Notes under the pieces: generated by a model | What the model was told of the DNA's origin: nothing | Seen by the model: the letters and a program-made list of their open reading frames with translations, nothing else | Database searches by the model: none | Shown here: piece after piece, positions 1 to 7,598 of the stretch | How positions within the stretch are numbered: the stretch's first letter is position 1 | Layout of the letters: every line of letters starts with the position of its first letter | Program-made: the position numbers and the translations under genes | Source: TH5896 sp049578985 | Lineage (GTDB): Archaea; Thermoproteota; Nitrososphaeria; Nitrososphaerales; Nitrososphaeraceae | Length of the DNA stretch: 16,926 nt | NCBI GenBank assembly: GCA_049578985.1 | Contig: JBAUMZ010000123.1 | Location: forward strand, 1-16,926 | Reading direction: 5' to 3'

Positions 1-2
1 AA

Positions 3-741
3 ATTACAAGGGAGAATCTATTATTCTGCAAAGAAAATATGAAGTATATCGAGGGGTTATGTCATATGGATACTATTACACATATGTTTGAAGTATCAGA
101 GAGACATTATGGCAGTGCAAAAATGCTAGCTGAAAATCCGCATCTACTTGAGGGAGTATTTTACAACATAGAATGGTTCGTAAAAGCACAACAATAGGAA
201 AGCGATTCCAGCAAAACAAAGATTTAAGGAAATAGAAGAAGGAAGCAAGAGAGAATTCATTGAAACAATAAGAGACCCCCTAGAAATAGTAGAGATACTT
301 CCTCAAGTCCTGTCATCCACATATGAAGAGTTATCAATATTATTTCCCACTATCAAGACTTTCAAAAGATTTGAATCAAAAGGTTTGTTTGAGTTTGTGA
401 AACATCAAATAGATAAATTCAATATTTATGTCAAATTATTAGTCAGAGGAGATCACTATAACTATGATGAAAATAAACCATATACAGGGCTTGAATCTCT
501 GAAAAAATACCAACAAAATATAGAATTCCAGTTCGCTAATAAACTAGATACCAGTATGTTAACAATTATTGGAGATAGAGATAAGTTACTTACCATAGAG
601 ATACAGGATGACTCTGAGACGAAGATGGTAGACTCATTAGGATTAGCAACATATTCAAACAGCGAACCTACAATTATGTTACATAATTCAATATTTGAGA
701 CATCATGGATACAGTCCCAGATTGGGAGAGATCAGAAATAA
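3..741 (+). pseudogene. Sensor histidine kinase input domain, frameshifted and without kinase
   Basis: The gene enters from the left edge. The first frame reads to a TAG at 195-197 and contains motifs such as ENLLFCKEN and FEVSERHYGSAKML. The similarity resumes one frame over from about 199 (KAIPAKQRFKEIEEG) and stays open to the TAA at 739-741. Both halves resemble the N-terminal input domain that precedes HisKA/HATPase in many Nitrososphaerales histidine kinases. In the relatives I recall, about seven residues (a FETLW-like segment) lie between the halves, so a deletion of about 20 nt would explain the frame change. The second half ends near FETSWIQSQI, where relatives continue into the dimerisation helix and ATP-binding domain, so no kinase is encoded here. 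The downstream piece could in principle be translated from the TTG at 385. Family assignment is from memory; the frame change is read directly from the sequence. Confidence 0.6.
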
Positions 742-870
742 GTAGTCCTCTCGGCTAACCTCTGTTACTATCATTAAGGATGTATATTAGGAGCGGTAGA
801 TCAATCAATCATTTTATGAACTACATAAAAAATTAGTTCTAAAGTATTGATAGGATAGCAAGACAGTATA

Positions 871-1179
871 TTGATTAAAGGTAACGTAGAGAGGGGGAAG
901 ATTTATTCATATTCAAAAAACAACTTGAAAGATAAAAACAAATATCCAAATCAAGGCTTTTCACAGCGTGATCAGAATTATCTAAGAAAGCAAGATAACT
1001 TTGAAGTAGATCCGCAGATACAATTCTTCACAGAGGAAGAGCTAGAAGACAAGAACGAGATAGAATACTTTTGTAAACTACAAATAAATTGGAAAAAGGG
1101 TAGGTATGGACGACCAGACCTTTCCTTTCTATCTACACAACCCGCTGGTCGTTCTGATGCCCATATAACCGCCGGATGA
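871..1179 (+). CDS. Hypothetical small charged protein
   Basis: This is an open frame of 102 residues from a TTG start. I do not recognise the family. Residues 1-75 are rich in Lys, Asp, Glu, Asn and Gln, with an acidic stretch FFTEEELEDKNEIEYF, and look like a soluble coding sequence. The last 25 residues (after KKGR) are more GC-rich and less coding-like, so the true end may be lost. There is no signal peptide, membrane segment or cysteine motif. It lies between a broken kinase fragment and a broken surface-protein gene, so it may itself be a relic. A chance ORF is possible. Confidence 0.3.
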   Translation: MIKGNVERGKIYSYSKNNLKDKNKYPNQGFSQRDQNYLRKQDNFEVDPQIQFFTEEELEDKNEIEYFCKLQINWKKGRYGRPDLSFLSTQPAGRSDAHITAG

Positions 1180-1212
1180 AGGTGCGTATCGCTCTACTCC
1201 CAGAAGGAACCC

Positions 1213-1246
1213 TTAATATATATTCAAATTTAATATATATTCAAAT
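1213..1246 (+). repeat. 17-bp perfect tandem duplication
   Basis: The unit TTAATATATATTCAAAT occurs twice head to tail at 1213-1229 and 1230-1246 with no mismatch. It sits just upstream of the readable part of the broken surface-protein gene and contains TATATATT, so it could duplicate a TATA-like element or mark a slippage or deletion scar. Confidence 0.8.
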
Positions 1247-1873
1247 TATACCACCATAAAGCAGCATTAACGGCACAGCAAAATTTCCCGGAAGCAAAGT
1301 TCATTCAGGAAAAGCCTAAGCCTTCACCAACTCCAATGACTGCAACGTTAGAAGTTTGCAAGGACGTGGATTCCAGCGCAGGGGGATTTTAGTGTAACGG
1401 GTAATAATCCATCACATGAGCAATTTTCACTTATGCCAATTGAGTGTCAGGACGTTACCATAGGTCCAGGCGATTATGAGGTTACAGAAGAATTTGAAGG
1501 TCCTATGGTGAGTGTCAGTGGCGAATGTAGACAGACGCTAAACGGACCAATAGCTTCTGGAAATATACAAGCTGGCGAAACTCAGAATTGCGATTTCTTA
1601 AACATTAAGGGCGGTTGTGAAGAGGATACCGTATGGGATCTTACGCTGGATGAGTCGGCTGGTGGCCATCCCGTGGGCGAGGAACTATGTTCATCTAATG
1701 GACTTGGGCTCCAAGAGGTAAAAATAGCGAACGGGCCATTTGCCGGTCACTTTTTTGAGGAATTTATACATCTACCGCCATGCGCGGGCAGGCCTGATGT
1801 GCTAGCTCATGCCTCATCAGGAACGCCGCCTGATCCACCAGGCGATGGCCCTGTCTGTGTAGACTTCTCGTAA
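1234..1873 (+). pseudogene. Cell-surface protein with prealbumin/SpaA-like repeat, one-base frameshift
   Basis: Frame 1 is open from 1234 and reads NFPEAKFIQEKPKPSPTP, then an ATG at 1336 and LEVCKDVDSSAGG, and stops at TAG 1390-1392. Frame 2 continues with SVTGNNPSHEQFSLMPIE and on to the TAA at 1871-1873. The junction is a run of five G (1381-1385). With four G the text becomes AGDFSVTGNN, a GxFxVTG motif typical of prealbumin-like (SpaA/DUF11-type) surface repeats. The following QDVTIGPGDYEVTEE is the matching second half of such a repeat. The C-terminal 85 residues hold several Cys (for example FLNIKGGCEEDTVWDL) and a Pro/Gly-rich tail. No signal peptide is readable, so the 5' end may be lost. 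A homopolymer sequencing error would give the same picture and would restore a longer protein. Confidence 0.5.
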
Positions 1874-2216
1874 TAGGAGTCGCAGAGGGGACTTCAAGAG
1901 GCAATAGGGTGCTTGGAAACAATCTTAGGTCTACAGACCGAAGAACCACTAGAATCATAGAACAAGAATAACACAACAGCCCTATCCTCATTTTTTGTAT
2001 CCGTCGTTTATGACATAGTGACAGTTACATTGACAGCCATGAGAACCAGAGCATTGGCTATGCCTGCTTGCCAAACATGCTAACGACAACTGCACATTTT
2101 CTTAATAGTAAAGGGTCCTAATAACTAGCATCTTCCGTACCCACGAGCACGAGCTATCTTAGCTGCCTGATTTTTTAATTACGATAACACCTGGACTCGT
2201 ATAGATTGATATTCGC
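1874..2216. other. Intergenic stretch without a convincing gene
   Basis: The stretch lies between two convergent genes. It contains a T6 run at 1992-1997 that could end transcription of the upstream surface-protein gene. At 2131-2152 there is a segment 18/22 identical to 5749-5770; on the minus strand both read Arg-Gly-Tyr-Gly-Arg with silent differences in the two Gly codons. No intact ORF is supported. Confidence 0.5.
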
Positions 2217-3158
2217 TCAGATACTTCCTGCATAGATCCTTCCTGAACCTACTATTCGTATACCTTTACTATCTGGATTTAATAGAATTGCAATATCTCT
2301 GGCTTTAAATGAAAATAGCTTCTCAGATACTATCTTTAGCCTATTGTTCTCTAATTTCTCTATCTTCACAGGCTTAATCTGTACCCCTATGGACAAAAGG
2401 TAAGAGTGATTTTCTGAAAGATCATTTTTATAAAATGGCACCTTATTGAAATTCATAATCAATTCCTGATCTGCAGAAGTAAAATGATTGATATTAGATA
2501 GAATATCCCCTCTAGTTATCTCGTCATAAGAAACACCTGTTAGAGCAAGACCCACCCTAGCTGGACTATGGGATTCTTCTACATTTTTATCATGCATCTG
2601 TATACTTTTGACTGTAACCTGTTTCCTTTGAGGAGATATTGTCAGTTGATCATGTACTTTGATGGCACCCTGTTTAAGTATACCTAATACGACCACACCG
2701 ACTCCTTTTACATTAAATATGTTATCTATATGGATAATTGGTGGTCCATCTCTTTTCATCGAGGATAAGGAATTGATACTTTCTTTAAGACTCTCTATAT
2801 TCTGTTCAACTTTGAACGATGACGCAACGGTATTTTTCAGGAGACTATTAAGTGTCTCATTATCAACTTCGTAAGAATGTAGTAGAAACCCTTTATCTAG
2901 TTGCAGTAGATCTAAGGCTACTATTTGTTCTCCTAGATACTTATCTAGTTTGTTAACATTTACAATGGAATATTCTGCCAAATTTGCTGCAGTAATTAAT
3001 GATTGGATCTTCTCAGGATAGCCTGACGGTATTATGTATGTCATAATTCTGTCATCTTTTTTCTTGTCATATGTCGTTACATCGCTTGATTGTCCTTTTT
3101 TTCCTAATTCATTTACAAATTCTGTTTGACCAAGGCAGACAAAATTGATACTTTCCAC
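2217..3158 (-). CDS. EF-Tu/EF-1A-like protein lacking GTP-binding motifs
   Basis: This 313-residue protein has the plan of an EF-1A/SelB-class translation factor. Residues 1-130 correspond to a worn G domain: LGQTEFVNELGKKGQSSDVT aligns with the P-loop region but has no GxxxxGK[ST], and no DxxG is seen. An NKLD at 69-72 resembles the G4 motif but may be coincidental. About 145-225 is a clear domain II (VKGVGVVVLGILKQGAIKV, VTVKSIQMHDKNVEES, RVGLALTGVSYDEITRGDIL). About 230-313 is a domain III-like beta barrel. I recall similar P-loop-less EF-Tu-like proteins in methanogens. If so, it may bind a tRNA or ribosome without GTP hydrolysis, but the function is unknown. The start is GTG, chosen because the similarity begins there and no other start fits. 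It is divergent from the VOC gene. Confidence 0.75.
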   Translation of the reverse strand: MESINFVCLGQTEFVNELGKKGQSSDVTTYDKKKDDRIMTYIIPSGYPEKIQSLITAANLAEYSIVNVNKLDKYLGEQIVALDLLQLDKGFLLHSYEVDNETLNSLLKNTVASSFKVEQNIESLKESINSLSSMKRDGPPIIHIDNIFNVKGVGVVVLGILKQGAIKVHDQLTISPQRKQVTVKSIQMHDKNVEESHSPARVGLALTGVSYDEITRGDILSNINHFTSADQELIMNFNKVPFYKNDLSENHSYLLSIGVQIKPVKIEKLENNRLKIVSEKLFSFKARDIAILLNPDSKGIRIVGSGRIYAGSI

Positions 3159-3364
3159 ATGTCTTTTTATAAGAATGTCTTTAAAATTTATTCCTAATTC
3201 GGTCGATTGGTTGATTGGTTGATTAGTCGTTGTACGATAATTTGTGATGATAAGCTTTATGTAGTGCTTGCATTACCTTGATTAGCATTTCATATTAACT
3301 TCAATATCCTTATTTCCTCAATCCAATCTTATTTTCGAGATTCTTTTTTCACTTGAGAAAAAAT

Positions 3365-3757
3365 ATGCCAACAATTGTACATTTTGAAATTCCCTCAGAC
3401 AATGTTGAAAAATCAAGAAAGTTCCATAGTGAGTTATTTGGTTGGAATATAGAGAAATGGACTGGAGCTGAGACTATGCCTGAAGGAATGGAATATTGGA
3501 CGGTAACCACCACAGATGTTAAGGGAAATAAAGCCATCGGTGGAGGTCTGATGAAAAGACAAAATCCACAACAACAGGGGATTACAAACTATATCGATGT
3601 AAGATCAGTGGATGAGTACGCTTCAAAGGTTGAAAGATTAGGAGGTAAGGTAGTAGTACCAAAAATGCCAGTCAAAGGAATGGGTTATTTTGCAGTGTGT
3701 CTTGATACAGAAAATAACACATTTAGAGTATGGGAGACAAATAGTGAAGCAAAGTGA
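3365..3757 (+). CDS. VOC-fold (glyoxalase/bleomycin-resistance-like) protein
   Basis: This 130-residue protein has the two beta-alpha-beta-beta-beta modules of a vicinal-oxygen-chelate protein. Module 1 is IVHFEIPSDNVEKSRKFHSE LFGW (residues 3-26) through EYWTV; module 2 runs from ITNYIDVRSVDEYASKVERL to FRVWE. The length and GGGLMKRQ and MGYFAVCLDTE motifs match the small lactoylglutathione-lyase-related (COG3324-type) group. Of the usual metal ligands, His6 and the Glu of VWE are present, but the second module starts NYIDV, with Tyr instead of His. The substrate cannot be predicted. The frame opens at a TTG (3353), but ATG 3365 is preferred because the conserved strand starts right after it. 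It stands alone and is divergent from the EF-like gene over about 200 bp. Confidence 0.85.
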   Translation: MPTIVHFEIPSDNVEKSRKFHSELFGWNIEKWTGAETMPEGMEYWTVTTTDVKGNKAIGGGLMKRQNPQQQGITNYIDVRSVDEYASKVERLGGKVVVPKMPVKGMGYFAVCLDTENNTFRVWETNSEAK

Positions 3758-3930
3758 TCAGTTAGATAAAAATTCCCCCATTACTTTTTCATAGTTCATA
3801 TATTTTACATTAATCCACCTCTGCTGCTCTTTTTAGTCTAGTTCATCCTGTGATCGTACATTATGTCGAGTTGAAAGTTGTGAGAGCTAAATACTGCATC
3901 AAAGTGGTATCTCGGAAAAACTCACTCCTA

Positions 3931-3946
3931 TAGATAGATAGATAGA
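3931..3946 (+). repeat. TAGA tetranucleotide repeat, four units
   Basis: Four perfect TAGA units lie in the gap between the VOC gene and the membrane-protein gene. A short TCTA run (about 4643-4653) lies on the other side of that gene in inverted sense. Probably simple-sequence DNA. Confidence 0.7.
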
Positions 3947-3993
3947 CGGTTTAATTTCAGTCAATCTTCTGTATCAGTTGCTGTACTATATCA

Positions 3994-4003
3994 TTAATAT
4001 ATG
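3994..4003 (+). promoter_or_regulatory. TATA box for the membrane-protein gene
   Basis: TTAATATATG lies 29-38 nt before the ATG at 4032, the spacing expected for an archaeal TATA box driving a leaderless or very short-leader mRNA. No Shine-Dalgarno sequence precedes the ATG. Confidence 0.5.
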
Positions 4004-4031
4004 TGAATTTTCTACAAATAATCCTCGATAG

Positions 4032-4460
4032 ATGAAAACTACAAAGACTACCGTTGCAATTGCTCTGCTGGGAGTTTCATTGATATTGTTGATATTGTAC
4101 GGAATTGATGTTGCTATAATTTTCTCATCCGATTCAGGCCAAACCACAGAAGACTCGCAAGGATTTCTCCCGTTGGATGGGAAAACAAGAGGTACAGCCT
4201 TTGGTGGAGGCGCAGTGATCATGTCAATTATCGCTTTTGTAATGGCAAGAAAAGAACGATCAAACATAGTTTCAATATTGCTCTTTGTAAATGGAGGATT
4301 AATTATAGTTGGCATCCTTGCCGTATCTGGTGGGCTGGGAACGACTTCATTGGTTTCAACCGTTGCGATGGGTATTATTCTATTAGGTTTGGGCATATGG
4401 AAAGTTCTTATAGATAGAAGGACCCCGACAACACAGGATTATAGATCGAAGATTAGGTAA
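4032..4460 (+). CDS. Four-helix membrane protein of unknown function
   Basis: The 142-residue product has four hydrophobic segments at about 8-31, 55-71, 79-98 and 106-127. A polar loop (about 32-54, SSDSGQTTEDSQGF) follows helix 1 and a short basic loop (MARKERSN) follows helix 2. By the positive-inside rule, the MARKERSN loop, N-terminus (KTTKT) and C-terminus (DRRTPTTQDYRSK) face the cytoplasm. No catalytic or transport motif is visible, and I do not recognise a named family; small proteins like this are common in Nitrososphaerales. The ATG is the first in frame and has a TATA box at suitable distance. The gene appears monocistronic. Confidence 0.75.
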   Translation: MKTTKTTVAIALLGVSLILLILYGIDVAIIFSSDSGQTTEDSQGFLPLDGKTRGTAFGGGAVIMSIIAFVMARKERSNIVSILLFVNGGLIIVGILAVSGGLGTTSLVSTVAMGIILLGLGIWKVLIDRRTPTTQDYRSKIR

Positions 4461-4764
4461 CATCATTCTATATTATTTAATCACTGATCTATCATGATGA
4501 GTAATTATTTTACATTATCATCACTATAGTTGTCTTTGATAATGAAAATAATCAGTGAAAAAAGTTGAAATCTTTAACTACCTTGTAATACTGAATTCCT
4601 TCTAGCCTCCGAATTTTATTGAAAAGTGAACATAATGTTTATTCTATCTATCTAAATAAGGACCTAAACTCGTACATTTTTCATGTAATGCATCAATCCA
4701 TAGAATGAAATCTATACTCAAGGTATAAAGGATACATCGTCGTTATATTTAATATTAATAAAGA
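4461..4764. other. Intergenic stretch with possible promoter
   Basis: No coding frame stands out. GGTATAAAGG at about 4719-4728 lies 37-46 nt before the next ATG and could be its TATA box with a leader of about 15 nt. A second AT-rich block (TTATATTTAA, about 4743-4752) is too close to the start for that role. Confidence 0.4.
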
Positions 4765-5250
4765 ATGAGTTCTACTTTGTGTGTGAGATGCGGATCTGAT
4801 ATAGTACCTTTTTCTTATTGCAAGGTATGCAATCAGGTCGTTAGATTTGTTTGTTCATCATGTAATATGATTTCAGATGAGAGGTATCATATTTACTGTC
4901 AAGAAGTATCAAAAAATGGACAAGGAAGAGGACAAATTCTAATTGATACGGTTGGATCTAATGTGATTCAAAAGAACAAAGTTGGCCATGAAAAACACAA
5001 AAATGATGCAAATAGTTTATCACCTAGCAGATGGAATGACTATCTAATATCGTCAATTTCCTCGTTTATTAAGTCTCTTCATGATAATCAAGATCAACTG
5101 AACGAGCAGCTTAGATATTCATCGGTTAATCTATCATCATCATATCTATCAACTTTCTTTGAATACTTAAAGCTAATTAATAATTATTGGACGAAGGTGT
5201 ATATCCATAGCAGTAACAAGCTGCTTAGAAATAGACTTAGTTCCTTATAG
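4765..5250 (+). CDS. Double zinc-ribbon protein with helical C-terminal region
   Basis: The 161-residue product starts with eight regularly spaced zinc ligands: Cys6, Cys9, Cys19, Cys22 (CVRC, CKVC), then Cys30, Cys33, His42 and Cys45 (CSSC, HIYC). This fits two compact zinc-binding sites of a rubredoxin/double-zinc-ribbon type. After a basic, Gly/Asn-rich linker, residues 88-161 form a likely helical, Ser-rich region (WNDYLISSISSFIKSLHDNQ). I recall Nitrososphaerales proteins with the same N-terminal CVRCGS pattern, but no function is known. A nucleic-acid or protein-binding role is inferred from the ribbon only. There is no signal peptide, so it is cytoplasmic. It has no co-directional partner close enough to form an operon. 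Confidence 0.8.
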   Translation: MSSTLCVRCGSDIVPFSYCKVCNQVVRFVCSSCNMISDERYHIYCQEVSKNGQGRGQILIDTVGSNVIQKNKVGHEKHKNDANSLSPSRWNDYLISSISSFIKSLHDNQDQLNEQLRYSSVNLSSSYLSTFFEYLKLINNYWTKVYIHSSNKLLRNRLSSL

Positions 5251-6440
5251 TAATTAAATAGTTCGAGATTCGTTTCAAACTAGATTTTCCATAAGACACT
5301 GGTGGAATACCGATATTCATTCAAGAAATCCTAGTTTTATCGACATTGACTTGTTTCTCGAGGATTTTTTATGTCAAAGGTAAAGCTGTGGTTTAGATCG
5401 TAAGCTTCATTCCTTTGAACAGTCATCTTCAAGAAAACCGTTTTTTGACATTAGTTGGGACATTTCCATCAGAACTAGCCAATGATACAGAAATTGCTAT
5501 TTATTCCTGAATAGAATGGAGATATCCTGGATAATGAACCATAGACGGAATTGTTAGAAATGAAGATGTGGTAAGGACTGAAGTTGATTGTTATGGAAAA
5601 TCGTATAAATGGATCTTATTGAGCTTCTCTATTAAAACTTGACGATATACTCAATTATTTCCATGATCTATTTACTCGCTGGGGCATCTGTACCATAACA
5701 AGATGTAATTTAAGTTACTATTGTTTGCTCGTTTGCTGTATCTAATTCTCTCCCGTATCCACGATCACTATTGTAAGTGCGTATTGCACGAAGTATTACT
5801 GGTATATAGGGTATCCGCCCAACCATGGAAACAGCCATAACACGAAACCAATCAACGTAGACCGCTAGTCATGGAAGAAACTCAGCAGAAGCAGAGGAAG
5901 GAGAACATGGTTATGGTACAGAGGAGACCGGTATACGTAGAGCATGATAAAAAAAGTTGAACACATGATGGGCAGGAACGTGAACGTGTACCAAAACTTC
6001 TATTTACTGATTATTATTTTGGCACTTGAATTAAGGTATTAGAGCACTTTTTTAGGTGCAACCAAAATTATGTAAAACTGTGTAGATCTAGCTCAGCTTA
6101 AGTAGGGCCAATTGATCGCCATGAACAGAGGAATGATCCTTTGCCCTACCTGGCTATGAACTTGCCGATTTTAGTTATGTAATATAATGGAGACAATCAT
6201 AAAAGGTGTTACGGAACATGGTTATCCTTGAGAATTTGGAGAATTACTTGCTTCCTAGACTAGGGAAAATCTATATCTTTTAACCATGATCGGCGATTAT
6301 GACATTCTTAGGCAAAACTTTTAATTATAATAGAATTGTAAAATTTAGCACTATTCCGAATTGCAATTTGGCAGTAGTTTTCACTAGCACTACGTACATC
6401 ATCGTTGGTTTTTGTATAGTTACAGTTTTCCGTAAAAAAG
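5251..6440. other. 1.2-kb gene-poor stretch with faint coding relics
   Basis: No intact gene is visible. Coding-like but broken texts are: plus 5538-5642 (IDGIVRNEDVVRTEVD, then CYGKSYKWIL, to TGA); minus 5710-5826 (listed separately); plus 5871-5960 (29 codons from ATG, METQ/KQRKEN-type basic peptide); and plus from ATG 6187 (ETIIKGVTEHGYP, stop, EFGELLAS, stop, TRENLYLLTMI in one frame). None could be assigned to a family. No tRNA-like B box or stable RNA was recognised. Confidence 0.4.
5710..5826 (-). pseudogene. Short coding-like ORF, possible relic
   Basis: This 38-residue ORF begins with an ATG and reads MVGRIPYIPVILRAIRTYNS and then DRGYGRELDTANE. The DNA of the RGYGR part is 18/22 identical to 2131-2152, where the same residues are read on the same strand with silent changes. 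That suggests two copies of one decayed coding sequence. The family is unknown, and it is too short to call a gene with confidence. Confidence 0.25.
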
Positions 6441-6456
6441 ATATATAAGATATATA
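6441..6456 (+). promoter_or_regulatory. TATA box for exported Ig-like protein
   Basis: ATATATAAGATATATA preceded by an A-rich CGTAAAAAAG is a strong BRE/TATA-like element. Transcription would begin at about 6470-6480, which makes the ATG at 6495 a better start than the TTG at 6471. Confidence 0.6.
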
Positions 6457-6494
6457 GTTATCATTTATTATTGCTTCTCACACTAATAACCTTA

Positions 6495-7226
6495 ATGAAT
6501 GATAGTTCGACAAAGCCCTGCGTGGGGATAAAAAGCATATCCTTCAACGGTCGCAATCACACTGCACAATGGCCAATTGTGAGTGTTCCTGTTATTATGA
6601 TTTCTTTACTTACCATCTCTTTTTCAGTGTTTTCAGGAGCCGATCTACAATCCATCGCTGTAAGTGCCGCAGTAGACGTCGACACTTCTGGAAATGGCAA
6701 AGCAGCTGCTTATGATGGTGAAGAAGGAATTGCAACGGATGGTGATAGCTTCTGCAGCATTACAAATGATATTGCAGGAGGAAAGTTTTCATCATTATTT
6801 GAAGGAATAGTAGGAGACTGTGATAATAATTCACAAGCATTTAACCAGCTCCTGGTAGAGTATTCATACACAAAGAATCCTGTAAAGATAGGAGAAAAGA
6901 CCTATCTTACAATAACTGTTAAGGATAAAGAAACCGGAAGCCCAATCTCAAACGCATTTGTAACCCTGGATGTAGAACCCCCTACCGCTTCGTCTGTAGA
7001 CAGCTCAATAGATGGTGCCGCAGTTGCAGCAGCAGGTATTTCCTCTAATCTAGAAGCAGTAAAAGACAAAACAACCCAGGCTATGTATACAGATAACAGT
7101 GGACACGCTACATTTACTTTACAGATAGGACCAAAATCAGATGTAGGTATTTATGATACCCAGCTTGAGGTTAAGAAAGACAGCTATCAATCTAGCTTCC
7201 AACAAACAAACCTTCGTGTAGTATAG
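6495..7226 (+). CDS. Membrane-anchored or exported Ig-like domain protein
   Basis: From ATG 6495 the product has 243 residues; the frame also opens at TTG 6471. A hydrophobic stretch at about 28-47 (VSVPVIMISLLTISFSVFSG) follows a polar N-terminal tail of 27 residues and could be an uncleaved anchor or a long signal peptide. Residues 60-120 are Ala/Gly/Asp-rich with two Cys (FCSIT, GDCDNN). Residues 121-243 look like a bacterial-Ig/big-type beta sandwich: NPVKIGEKTYLTITVKDKET, SNAFVTLDV, SGHATFTLQI, VGIYDTQLEV. The protein therefore probably faces outward and has a structural or binding role. A strong TATA box lies before it; no partner gene is adjacent. Such proteins are frequent in ammonia-oxidising archaea. 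Fold call is from pattern, function unknown. Confidence 0.75.
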   Translation: MNDSSTKPCVGIKSISFNGRNHTAQWPIVSVPVIMISLLTISFSVFSGADLQSIAVSAAVDVDTSGNGKAAAYDGEEGIATDGDSFCSITNDIAGGKFSSLFEGIVGDCDNNSQAFNQLLVEYSYTKNPVKIGEKTYLTITVKDKETGSPISNAFVTLDVEPPTASSVDSSIDGAAVAAAGISSNLEAVKDKTTQAMYTDNSGHATFTLQIGPKSDVGIYDTQLEVKKDSYQSSFQQTNLRVV

Positions 7227-7598
7227 AGATATCTTCTCTCACTATTTTAGAAATATTCTAAATCCGTTCGGTCGGTCTACTACCCATTTTTCAAATTTTG
7301 TTCAAATCTGAATCTAAGAGAACAGCGGCACTCCGAACGGATATGATACAGGCAAATGTAGGATATGGTTTGGTGGTATGAACGTAGTATCATCTAGCTT
7401 TAAGATTTAGAATGTGTCTTAATTTCCTGGCAAATTCTTTATGTTTAGCTATTATTTCAATTGGCTATAGAAAATGATTGTTATATGACAATCCACTTCT
7501 TGTATGAATTTGAACAAACTAGTAAATTTTGAATAGATAACAAAGAAATTTTTCTTTTCATTAAAACCCATAATAAAAAAACTACATTTACTATTGCA
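7227..7598. other. Intergenic stretch before the matrixin gene
   Basis: No coding frame is supported. It contains the 10-bp inverted repeat described separately. An AT-rich CATAATAAAAAAAC at about 7569-7582 lies 17-30 nt before the TTG start of the next gene and may be part of its promoter. Confidence 0.45.
7262..7342. repeat. 10-bp perfect inverted repeat
   Basis: ATCCGTTCGG at 7262-7271 is exactly complementary to CCGAACGGAT at 7333-7342, with 61 bp between the arms. It lies 36 bp after the stop of the Ig-like gene. Possible roles are a 3' stem in the transcript or a protein-binding pair. The arms are GC-rich for the region. Confidence 0.6.

Noticed and set aside
69..71. tRNA, rRNA or CRISPR content anywhere in the window
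   Set aside because: Scanned for T-arm motifs (GTTCRANNC), conserved rRNA segments and regularly spaced repeats; candidates such as 5261-5271 and 13360-13373 lack the required positions and paired arms.
1764..1991. 75-codon minus ORF
   Set aside because: Lies opposite the surface-protein gene end; low-complexity, no motif, a shadow frame.
2659..2874. 71-codon plus ORF
   Set aside because: Entirely inside the EF-Tu-like gene on the opposite strand.
3349..3537. 62-codon minus ORF
   Set aside because: Opposite-strand shadow of the VOC gene.
3986..4396. 136-codon minus ORF
   Set aside because: Shadow of the four-helix membrane protein; Pro/Ile/Thr-rich text typical of an antisense frame.
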